NCBI GenBank assembly: GCA_023846275.1
Contig: CM043865.1
Location: forward strand, 4,266,068-4,330,067
Length of the DNA: 64,000 nucleotides
Direction of reading: 5' to 3'
DNA from: Vanilla planifolia
Lineage: Eukaryota; Streptophyta; Magnoliopsida; Asparagales; Orchidaceae
Below are positions 24,292 to 34,964 of this stretch, in pieces (the first letter of the stretch is position 1; the number at the start of each line of letters is the position of its first letter). The position numbers and the translations under genes are program-made. The notes beneath the pieces were generated by a model. That model was not told the DNA's origin. It saw nothing but the letters and a program-made list of their open reading frames with translations, and ran no database searches.

Positions 24292-26929
24292 TAAGGTTAG
24301 GCTAAGCTAAGTTAAGTTAGAGTATAATAAAGTAAAGTATAGTAGAAAAGAGTAATAGAAGGCTAGGCTACGTCAGGCTATGTTAGGCTATGTTAGGTTA
24401 GAGTAGAGTAGAGTAGAGTAATACTAGGCTAAGAAAAGTTTGGCAAAAATATAATAGAGTAATGTAGAGTAGGGAAGAGTTGTAGAGGGCTAGGCAAGGC
24501 TATGTTAGGTTAGGGAAAGTAAAGAGTAGAGTAAAGTATAATAGAGTAAAACAGAGTAGAGTAGAGTAGAGGAGAGTAGCATAGGATTGGGTAAGGTTGG
24601 GTAGGATAGGATAGAGACGATCAGAGCAGCACAGAGCAGGACAGAATAAAGTAAAGCAGTGCAGGGTAATGTAGAGTAGAGCATAATAGAGCAGAGTAGA
24701 GTAGAGATAAAAAGAGAAGAGTATAGTAGAGCAAAGAAGAGTAGAGCAAAGAAGAGTAGAACAGAGTAGAGTAGCATAGGGTATGGTAGGGTAAGGTAAG
24801 ATAAGGTTGGTTAAGGTAGGATAGGGTAGGGAAGGGTAGGGTAAGATAGGGTAGGATAGGTTAGGATAAGGTAGGATAGGATAAGATAGGGTAAGATAAG
24901 ATAGGGTAGAGCTTGGTTAGGCTAGGCTAAGCAAGGCTAGGCAAGGCTAGGATGGGATAGGTAAGAGCAGAGTAGAGTAGAGTAGATTAGAGTATAATAG
25001 AGTAGCATAGGATAGGGTATGATAGGATAGAGTAGAGAAAAGCTGAGCATAGTAGCCCAGAGTAGAGCAGAGAATAGTAGTATAGGGCAGTGCAAAGTAG
25101 AGCAGAGAAGAGTAGAACAGAGTAGTAGAGAGCATAGTAGAGCAAAGCATAGCAGAGAATAATGGAGCAAAGCAGAGTAGAGTAGCACAGAGTAGAGCAG
25201 AGCATAGCAGAGTAGAGTAGCATAAGATAGGTTAGGGTAGGGTAGTATAGGGTAGAATAGAGTAGGATAAAAGTAGGGTGGGGTAAGGTAAGGTAGGATA
25301 GCATAGAGTAACATAGGGTAAGGTACAGTAGAGTAGAGTAAAGTAGAGCAAAGTTAGACTAGGCGAGGCCAGGTTAGCCTAGAGTAGAGTAGAGTGGAGA
25401 ATAGTAGAGTAAAGAAGAGTATAGCTAGGTTAGGCAAGGCTAGGCAAAGCTAAGGATGGCTAGGCAAATTTAGGCTCAGGTAGGGTTTGATTGGGTAGGC
25501 TAGAGTAACATAGGGCAGGGTAGGCAGATAAGGTAGGTTAAGGTAGGGTAAGGAAGGGTAGGATAGGATAAGGTAGGGTAGTGTAGAGTGGAGTAAGGTT
25601 AGGTTAGGCTAGGCTAGGCTAGAGTAGAGTATAGTGGAATAGAGTAACATAGGGTAGGTATAAGGTAGGGAAGGGTAGGGTAGGGTTGGGTTGGGTATAT
25701 CGAGTATAGTAGAGTAAAGTCAGGTTAGGTTAGGCGAGGCTTGAGTAGAGTAGAATAGAGAAGAGAGACTAGAGTAGAGTAGAATAGAGTATAATATAGT
25801 AGAGTAAAGTTGAGTAGAGTAGAGTAGAAAAGAGTGGAGTATGGCTAGGCATGGTTAGGTTAGGTTAGGCTAGGTTAGCTAAGCTAAGCTAGAGTAGAGT
25901 ACTAGAGAGAAGAACAGAGTAGAGCATAGTAGAGTAAAACAGAGTGGAGCAGAGTATGGCAGAGTAGGGTAGAGTAGGGTAGAGCAGAGTAGAGTAGAGT
26001 AGAGTAGATTTGATTAGAGTAGAAAAGAGTAGAGTAGAGTAGAGTATGATAGGTTGGGGTAGGATAAGGTAGGGTTTGGTAAGGTAGGGTAAGGTATGGT
26101 AGGGTAGGATAGGGTAAGATAAGGTAGGATAGGGTAAGGTAGAGTAGGGTAGAGTATGATAGGATAAGATAAGCTAAGTTATGTTGGAGTGCAGTAGAGT
26201 AGAATAGAGTAGAGTAGAATAGAATAGAGTAGTGTAGAGAAGAGTATAGTAGAGTATAGTATGGTAGAGTAGAGTAGAGTGGAGTAGAATAGAGCTTGGT
26301 TAGGTAAGGCTATGCTCGACTAGGCTAGAGTAAAGTAGAGTAGATCAAAGTAGAGTAGAGTAGAGTATATTAGTATAGCGTAGAGTAGAGTATAATATAG
26401 TAGAATAGAGCTAGGTTAGGCTAGGCTACGCTAAGCAAGGCTAGGTAAGGTAAGGCTAGGCTAGGGTAGGTTAGGCTAGGATAGGCTAGAGTAGAGTAGA
26501 GTAAAGTAAAGTTTAGTAGAGTAGCGTAGGGTAAGGTAAGGTATGGTAGGGTAGGGTAGAGTATAGTAGAGCATAACAGAGCAGAGTAGAGTAGAGAATA
26601 ATAGTGCAAAATATAATAGAGTAGAGAAGAAAATAACAGAGCAGAGTAGAGTAGAGTAGAGTAGAATAAAGTCTAATAGAGTAATGCTAGATAAGGCTAG
26701 GCTAAGTCAGACAATAATATAATAGAGTAATTTAGAGTATAGTAGAGTAATAGATGGTTATTTTCGGCTAATTTATGTTAGGCAAGGTTAGGTTTGTGTA
26801 GAGTAAAGTAGAGTAGAATAGAGTAGAGTAAAGTAGAATAGGGTAGAGTAGAGTAGAATAGAGTAGAGTAGAGTAAAGTAGATTAGAATAGAGTAGAGTC
26901 GAGTAGAGTCGAGTAGAGTATAGTAGAGT
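24292..26929 (+). repeat. Degenerate pentamer array, right part
   Basis: This continues the same TAGAG/TAGGG/GGCTA pentamers beyond the unique island, in the same orientation. The array decays between 26,690 and 26,790 and ends in a fresh TAGAG run just before 'tcatccaaaatt'. Minus-strand open frames rich in Ser, Leu and Tyr are translation artefacts of the five-base unit. Confidence 0.92.
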
Positions 26930-27300
26930 CATCCAAAATTATGAAGACAAACATTGAAGAAAGACAAAATAATGAAAATCACCATTGCAATATGTAGTAG
27001 TAGAAGCCACACACGAGGCCACGCATGGGGCTACTCCAGAGGCCCGTATGTGTTGGTATGCGATCACATAGGATGGGCACAACTATGTTGCACGTGTGCC
27101 TTATCGGCCTCCTCTAGCGTATGCGTTCCATGGACACGAGATAGGTGCACCCACCACGTTGTCGAGATCAATGTGCACATAGAGAGCTTGTCCACGCACA
27201 GGAACAATACCCATGCACATAAACAGTGTCCTGGTGTGGCCGTACACATGCGAGGTGAGGGTGTGTTGTTAGGCATGGGATTTGCATAATTTTTAGAATT
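26930..27300. other. GC-richer non-repetitive block next to the array
   Basis: A block of roughly balanced base composition follows the satellite directly. A 111-codon plus-strand open frame (26,954-27,289) and a 100-codon minus-strand frame (27,064-27,366) overlap here. Both are rich in Cys and His and neither resembles a family I know. I do not call a gene. It may be part of an old mobile element. Confidence 0.35.
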
Positions 27301-28010
27301 TGAACATTTTATATTTATGATCAAAATCGCATGTTTTATTATTTTATAATAAAATATTATATCCAAATTTCTATATAAAGGGGTGAAAAGAATATTTGAA
27401 AATTCAAAATTCTAAGAATCAGAACTTTGTGAATTCAAAACCATTTGAAAAGAATCTTCTTGAAGAGTTCAATCTTCTTATAACAAAAATTCTCTTCTCC
27501 CTTCCTTCTTTTGCTTTGTCATTTCTCATGCTTCCACTTTCATTGTTGTTACTTTAAAAAGGTTTTGTTGTCAGGAGTTTGGGACAAGAACACCTCGCAT
27601 ACAAATCAGTTTTACATTCTCAAGTATATAAAGAGTCTATGATATGACAAAACAAACTACATTATAGCTTAAACAAATCTCATTAAGGTAAATGATCTTC
27701 TGCTTGCACCTTTTATTGGTAATGATATTATATCTTCATCAAAACTCTCTTGAAATCTAACTTTTTCTAAAGTTTTACTGATGATAGAATGATGGAAGTG
27801 AAGTATGACTCAAATTTGTCATACTATAATAAAAATCTTGTTCTCAATTTCATATTTTTTGAGTAGCACAAACTAGCATAAACCTAAGTAAACATGCAAC
27901 CAAAAGGAAACATTCTTTGAGATGGTCCTCTATACTTTGTGGATACACCATGTTAAAAGTATATAATCAGATGCATGCAAATTTTGTTGTCATGGATGGA
28001 TGAATACATA
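27301..28010. other. AT-rich intergenic DNA with a lone TATA-like site
   Basis: This is AT-rich sequence without a plausible coding frame. 'ctatataaag' at 27,371-27,380, followed by 'gggg', is a good match to a plant TATA box on the plus strand, but no gene follows. An LTR promoter remnant is one possible reading. Confidence 0.3.
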
Positions 28011-28573
28011 TTAATCCATTAATAAAATTTTTAAGCATACAACGGTTTCATCGTTAACACAAAAATGTGATCGACAACACAAAATGAAGGCTTTCTATTT
28101 TTGTTCTATAAGAAGAAACTCTTAGGATTAGTAGATAAAATCTAGCTTATGCGGTATATCGAAGAGTGGATTAGTTGGATCTCTTCTAAGAGCTGAATCA
28201 TAAGGCATTGATTGGATTCATGCATTTTGATTTAGGTTAGGTCCAAGAAGCTAGTTGATGAAATGAAATTTATTTAAAGGTTGAAATAAAATTTTATTAA
28301 TCCATTAATAAAATTGTTAAGCATATAATAGTTTCATCATTAACACAAAAATGTGATGGGCAATACAAAATGAAGGCTTTTTGATTTGTGTTTTATAAGA
28401 AGCAACTCTTAGGATTAGTAGATAAAATTTGGCTTATGTGGTATATCAAAGAGTGGATTAATTGCATCTCTTTTAGGGTTGAATCGTAAAGCATTGATTG
28501 GATTCATGCATTTTAATTTAGGTTAAGTTCAAGAAGCTAGCTGGTGAAATGAAATTTGATTTAAAGGTTGACA
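28011..28573 (+). repeat. Tandem duplication, two copies of a 286-bp unit
   Basis: Copy one begins 'ttaatccattaataaaattt' at 28,011 and copy two begins at 28,297. Both share long matching stretches, such as 'actcttaggattagtagat' and 'gcattgattggattcatgca', in the same order. They differ by scattered substitutions, so the duplication is not recent. No coding potential is seen. Confidence 0.85.
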
Positions 28574-31500
28574 AGTTTCTTAAGTAAAATTATTTAACAT
28601 ATACCTAATATATGTATGCCATATATGTTTATTTTTAAATTTTTCAACTAATAATGTAAGAAGTACATTAACCTTTTGAACCAAATTGTACAGGATAAAA
28701 CAAAAGATCTATGGTGTAACAATATTAAGAATGCAAAAAATAGGAATCAAGGTTAATGTATTATATGAATTGGTGAGTAACATAGTGTTCATGTTATGAA
28801 TATATAAATTAGTGGCATGTTACATACCTAACACAATGTCTTAAGCTCTCTAACTTTAAAAGTATTCTACATAACTTTTTGGTCCTTCACAATTTTCATA
28901 ATTGATAGTTACTATTTGTATGGGGGACCATACACATGATTTTATCCTTTTGGATGTAGCTATTTTCCTTTGGATTGCCATATCTTAATACTTTATTATT
29001 TTGCAAAGAAATTGTTTAAGATTTCAATAAGCAATATGCTTTCTTACCTTCAACATTTTTTGCATACTATTCCCTTAAATAATTGCTACTAAACTATAAG
29101 GAAGGCTGATTTTATTTTAACTAACAACATGAATATTAAAGATGGCATGTTGCTGGAAAAAGATAGAGTTGAAAAGAAGATTATGTCATATTGAGCATTG
29201 GATTTGAAAATTTTTTTCTTAGAAATAATGGAATATACTTATTACATATGGACGAATATCCAAATTATATGCTCAAAACATTATCAAGATTATTTTGCAT
29301 ATAAAACCTTACTATTATGGTGATACTTGTGGGAGCCAACTATGACAGCAATTCATGATCTAATCTCAATTAGGTTAATGCTTATTATGACCATTGTTGG
29401 TGTAGTGTTACACACATAATGACTTCCTCTATTAGTTTTATTATCATAAATGTTAGCTTGTGCATATATTTTATTCGTATTTTTGCTTGAAAACTAGTTA
29501 CATAGTAACTCGCTCTATTCTCACAATAATTGCTATTTTAAATAGCTATCTATAAGGGCATTGCAATGAAAACTAAGTGTTAATTATTAGTTGTTTTTGG
29601 CCTGGCATCTTATTAATAAGGTGATTATAAAAATTATCAAATTTAAATTTTGTTTAAAATATTATTTATCTGAAAGTAAGAGAGATTACGGTTTGTATAA
29701 AGTCTATTACTAACATTGGGTGAATCTTCAAAAAAGGTTAAAAATAATCTTATTTGTTTAAGTATTTTGTATTAATCAATTTTGCTAAGATATGTATCAT
29801 AAACTTCTACATGACTCATTGAATAAGGGTAAAAGTTGGGATGTGATCTAACATGAAAGAGCCCAAAAACCAAAGATGGTAGAATTTTACAAATCTTTTG
29901 ACACTCTACATTCTCTTTAAACACTACCTTTCATATGTTTTTATTAGCATATGCAAAATGGTTTAGTATGATAAAAGTATGCCAATGTGCATTGATTGAC
30001 ATATTAGACAAGTACAAAACATATATTAGCATTTTAGATACTCTTTTTAATGACTTAATAGAGATCAAATATATTATTTGTTGACCAATTAACATTTGAT
30101 GTGAATTGTACAATATGATATCATTTATTGTATCATATGATTTTAAATTTTTAATAAAATAAAGATAGATCATATAATATGAAATAGGGATTAAACTAGT
30201 ATGATTATCCGATGAACATATTTATTATGGATTATGAGATCCTATGCTTGATATGACACATTGATTGTCTTGGGTTGTCATACTATGATGTGAAATTGAA
30301 CTAGAATGATCATAATAATGTAATGATCCAATTGTTGCAAAGCTTTTATCGTATAATTTATAAATTTAATCATACAATATGATACAATGATAATAATGAA
30401 AAGGATGAGAGTTTGATAAGCATAACTTTAAGAAAGTACTTTTATAACAAAAATCAAATTGTTATTGATAAACATTTATGTGAGTTATTATAAAGAACGA
30501 AGAGAATAGATAAAGAAAAACAAAAAAGTAATATAAGAGATGACTTATAGTCATTAAGTCGATAAACTAATTAATCATAATATAAATGAGTTGTTAAATG
30601 CTTCTAGATATTATTATAGAATTCCTTATGACATGAGCATTACATGACAATATTTTTTACATATATTATGATTTTATTAGAGCACTCTATGATTATAAAA
30701 TATGAGATATATATTATTATAAATTAAAATATATGATTAGATAAAAAAATAAAAAGAAAAAAAATCAAGAAAATGAAAAGCATAGAATGAGAAAAAATAC
30801 GACCTCATCAAAAATGACCTAATTGATATAATAAATGTGATATACGTCCCCCTTAGTGTTATCATGCTTGAACATAAAACTCTATATTTTTGAGCTCCTT
30901 GTTTCTTATCAGCATAGGATGTTGGTGTTAAGGACGAGACTTAATGATGATAAGATACTGGATGGAGTACGATATTACTCATCTTGATATTCTTGTTCTA
31001 TTATATTTTATTATATCTATGATCATATTTTATAATCTATGTATTCTCTCTCACTTACCTTCTTACACTTGTCCAACTCATTATGGTATTAGACTATTCG
31101 ATAAGAAATCATACTTATATGATGTATAATAGAACTTTCTTTTATTTTTCTTCGATATTCTTATTCTATGTAGTATATAGTGTTCATGATTATATTATAC
31201 GATATTCCTAGCTAGATGTGTGTGTATATATATATATATTTTCTTCTTACTCGATTTGTTATTATCATACTGTATGATCATTCTAAAAAATTTAAATGTA
31301 ATTATAACAAATTATTATTTCTATAAATTATTCAAAAAAATTATTAGTTTTATAAATTTGGGACGTTATAACTTCTTCATTTTTAAATCATCAATAATTT
31401 TTAACATGACTATTTTTTATATAAAATCTATAGTATTTAAAATATTTAAAATACTTGTTAAAATATTGTAGGGAGAGATTTAGATTTTGAAAGATTATTA

Positions 31501-33480
31501 TACACCACTACTGCAACGAACAAAGAGAATAAAAATTACATATTTTAATATTCTAATTAACAAGATGATTATTAAATAGAAATATTAAGATAGATTGGCT
31601 TTTTTTTATATGCATACACTTGATGTGATGTTGTTTGATACTTAGTGACTTTTATAGAAAAAATCAGAATTTGTTTGCTTTATGGATGAATGCAAGCCAA
31701 GCTCGTGCTATTAATTTGCATCTAATTGATTTAGCATGCTATGGTTTTTTTTTGTTATATTATTACATTTATATGTTATTAAATATGAATATGAGTTAAG
31801 GTAATAATGATATAAAAAAAAGAAAATACTTGTCCTTAATGTAATTAGAACAATAATAAAAAGAAAAAATATATAAGAATAAGTTGGTAGAGCGTTAAAA
31901 AGGTTATAAAAAAATTTACAAATACTGGTTGTCTAATATGACAATGATCATTCTGTAATAACGTCTTTTGAATATAAGCTACAGAAGTCATTATGTATTT
32001 GTATAAAGTGATGATTATTATTTTAATATTGTTTGAATGAATCAAAAGTGTTATTATATGCCTAATTATTTAATACAAAGTGAAAACTTTGTCTTAAACT
32101 ATTTAAAAAAAAAGAGAAAAAAATAATACAAGAACAATAATTAAAGAAACTTACAAGTTATTATTATACAAAGATTAGGAACTTGAATCATAAATAATAT
32201 TATATTGTGTTGCTCGTCATAGGTTATGGTATACTATTTTAATTTTATGATTTGTTTTAATAGATAACATAACTCAAATATTACCTTTTTACCTATATAT
32301 GAGTGATTTGTAAATTACTCAATGATGTTTGGCACAAATCACTTTTAATCTAACATTTTTAGCTTAAGATAAGATCTATCGTGTGACTAATGGGGAGTAG
32401 TCATCAAGAGGGCCTAGTATAGATATTAGTTTACTTATATTGTTACTTGCATCACCTATTATGCCAATTTGTTATTGTTTTAATATATTATGGATATGTT
32501 TAGTATTCTTAGCATAAATATGTAAATGACATAGCGCCGAACCCAAAAAGGATAGGCTCGGGTACCACAAATTTCTGATGAATTATGAATTGTATATCAT
32601 AAATCTCATAACACGTTAGATATGTATTTAAATATTATATCTTTTTATAGTAGAATATTTAGTCAAAATTTAAAATCACTTGATTAATGATCCTTCAAAA
32701 TCATAAATGTTATAATTGTGTTCATTCATGTTTTTCATTTCATGCATTGTAAGCCATAAAATGTGACCATTTCTTAAGTCACTAAAACATTTATTAAGAC
32801 TTTTTAAAAGTTTTCATATGAGAAGAAGTCTTTAAAATGTTCTAAGTATTTTTGTTGCATTAAATATCATGATTCTTTTTTCCTTTATTGTATATATTTA
32901 ATAAATTTTAATTAATAAAGATTTAATTATATCAATCTCAAAAGATTATTAACAAAACTTATATTCAATTAAATTTATACAAATCTTAATTGATAATTTT
33001 TAGATAATAATTTTTTTTATATGAGATTAGATAGTTGTCTAAATAAACTCATTAATTAAAGGAGATAATCTTCTAAATTTTTAAAAGATAATATCAAAGA
33101 GAAAATGTTTGAATAATAGCTTTAAGTTATAAAGTTTGAAGAATTATGTGCTAACATTGACCGTTTAAATGATGTTCTAGAAAACAATTCTCTCTCCATA
33201 CAAAATTACTTTTTTAAGTGTATAATACATATAAATGATAAAATATTTATTTTTTATGCTTTGTGCTTAGATAATTATATGTTTATTATATATAATGAAC
33301 CTCATTTATAGTTTATTATTAAATATGTATTAACATTTTAATAAAATTATTATTTTAATATATATACTTATATATATAATTATAATTTTATTTTTCTTAT
33401 TTAAAAAATATTATTTATTTAATATTTGTAATTCTTAAAGTATATTTTAATCTCAACATATTCTCACTAAATAAAATAAG
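28574..33480. other. AT-rich intergenic region without recognisable genes
   Basis: About 4.9 kb of AT-rich DNA. Open frames are short (up to about 83 codons), rich in Ile, Tyr, Phe and Lys, and look random. A (TA)n tract lies near 31,224-31,240. A small GC-richer patch with 'aggctcgggtacc' lies near 32,530-32,575. I see no RNA gene, complete transposon or terminal repeat. Confidence 0.6.
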
Positions 33481-33807
33481 AGTAGCCTCGCATGTGGACG
33501 ATAACTTTTATGAGAAAAAAAGTCTATTCACAACCGATACGCAACACGTGTTAACCATCTGACGACGTGGATGCTCTGTCATTATATGAACCGTCGATGT
33601 CAACTGACGGTTCAGATTTCCACCGTGGGACTGTTTTCCTTTAGGTTCTGTTTTAGGGCTCTTAACTGTGGACCAAAAACAAAGATCCGGAAAGAGACCT
33701 TAACCCCCGCCATCGGCTACCTTGCGGTGCCACGTCCACCGTCATCGGCGACTGGCTTCGTGCTTTGCCGAGTTATTTGATCCGTCGGCGTTTATTTCCC
33801 TGCAGTT
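33481..33807 (+). promoter_or_regulatory. Promoter and 5' leader region of the O-GlcNAc transferase gene
   Basis: Base composition changes from AT-rich to GC-richer about 300 bases before the start codon, as expected for a gene 5' end. The region holds a perfect 10-base palindrome AACACGTGTT (G-box, 33,543-33,552), a GACGTGG ABRE-like core (33,564-33,570) and an inverted CCACGTC (33,730-33,736). I cannot place the transcription start. An upstream ATG at 33,571 would open a 69-codon uORF ending at 33,780 if transcription starts above it. Confidence 0.5.
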
Positions 33808-34964
33808 ATGCTTTCTCTGCAGACCGACGTGCGGCAGCAGCACCTGCTGCCGCCGGCGCCATCGCCGTCGCAGGTGCAGAAAATTTTCGGATCGGGTTCT
33901 TTGTCCAGTGCTGCTGGGATCGGCTTCAACCGTGGAATCTTGGGCAGCTGCGGCGATCGGCTCGAGGAGACGGCGCTCTCGCTGCAGACGGTGGATGCGT
34001 CCTGCGACATCAAGCCCCTGCAGCTCGTGAAGCAGATCGAGGGTTCGCTCAACCCGTTCCTTGTACCTTTTCTTTTCATGGCTGATCTGGTACTCTGATT
34101 CGCGATCGTTCGCCTTCAGAGGGATTTGAATTGAAGATTTCCTTTTTTTTTTTTTTTTTTTTTTTTTTGAAGAAATGTCCTTTTTTTTGGTACCGATTCC
34201 GCTTTTAATTCGGAAATTTGGCTTGATGGTTTTGTTTTTTGCTTTGATAAAGATTTTAAGTAGCTTAGAACTTCCTGATGGCTTGCTTTTGGATGTTATA
34301 GTTGACGATGACGTGCATCTGGCACTTGCCCATCAAAATTACAAATCTGGTAATTATAAGCAGGCGCTTGAGCACTGCAACATGATCTACGAGAAGAATC
34401 CGCAGCGTAGAGACAATCTTTTGCTCCTTGGTGCTATCTATTACCAGGTTTCTTGTGCTCCTTTTGTTGTACGGTTTAGTTTTTGTGAGAATGTTTTTAA
34501 CATATCGTTGCTGCTTTTTTTTTTTTTTTTGCTGCGTTTTCCCATATACTTTGGGTCTATTTCACGTACGTTCTCCATTACTGCAAGATCTGAAACAAAA
34601 ATCATCTTCATTTCAGTTGCATGATTATGATACGTGTATAGCAAAAAACGAGGAAGCCCTTGCAATTGATCCACATTTTCCTGAATGCTATGGTAACATG
34701 GCAAACGCTTGGAAGGTATTCTCTCAAAAAACTTGACTTGGGAAAATTGTAAATGCAAAATTTTGGGTGCAAGCGAGGATTGATTTAGTTGTTCATAGTA
34801 ATCATATTATTTGCGAACATCTTAGGTTTATGCTACTGGTTATATGTTTCTTGAAGTATACTTGTCCAAGCAATGATATATTTGTGATAAAGTTCTATAT
34901 TTTGTTGGTACAGGAGCAAGGAAATATAGATTTGGCCATACATTATTACCAAGTTGCTCTTGAG
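33808..34964 (+). other. SEC: SEC exons 1-4 (N-terminus and first TPRs)
   Basis: Exons are 33,808-34,042; 34,269-34,447; 34,617-34,715; 34,914-34,964. Exon 1 ends in phase 1; joining to 34,269 gives KQIE-ELPDG, which fits the linker of plant homologues. Using 34,253 instead would need a donor at 34,063. Exon 2 carries [20 protein letters not shown] and exon 3 carries [20 protein letters not shown]. Exon 4 is only 51 bases ([17 protein letters not shown]). Intron 1 holds a 26-base T run at 34,143-34,168. Confidence 0.88.

Noticed and set aside
21178-26609. Minus-strand frames of up to 125 codons rich in Leu, Ser, Thr and Tyr
   Set aside because: These are the pentamer repeat read in reverse; they overlap one another in different frames. 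The plus strand is closed by TAG in every unit.
1-26929. A CRISPR array or phage-type repeat system
   Set aside because: Units are 5-6 bases with no spacers, no cas genes and a clear plant gene context.
26954-27366. Protein gene in the GC-richer block after the satellite
   Set aside because: Frames on both strands overlap, with skewed Cys/His content, no family similarity and no supporting splice or promoter structure.
34175-34624. A separate 149-codon gene at the SEC 5' end
   Set aside because: It is exon 2 of SEC read through its flanking introns; the flanks are T-rich intron sequence.
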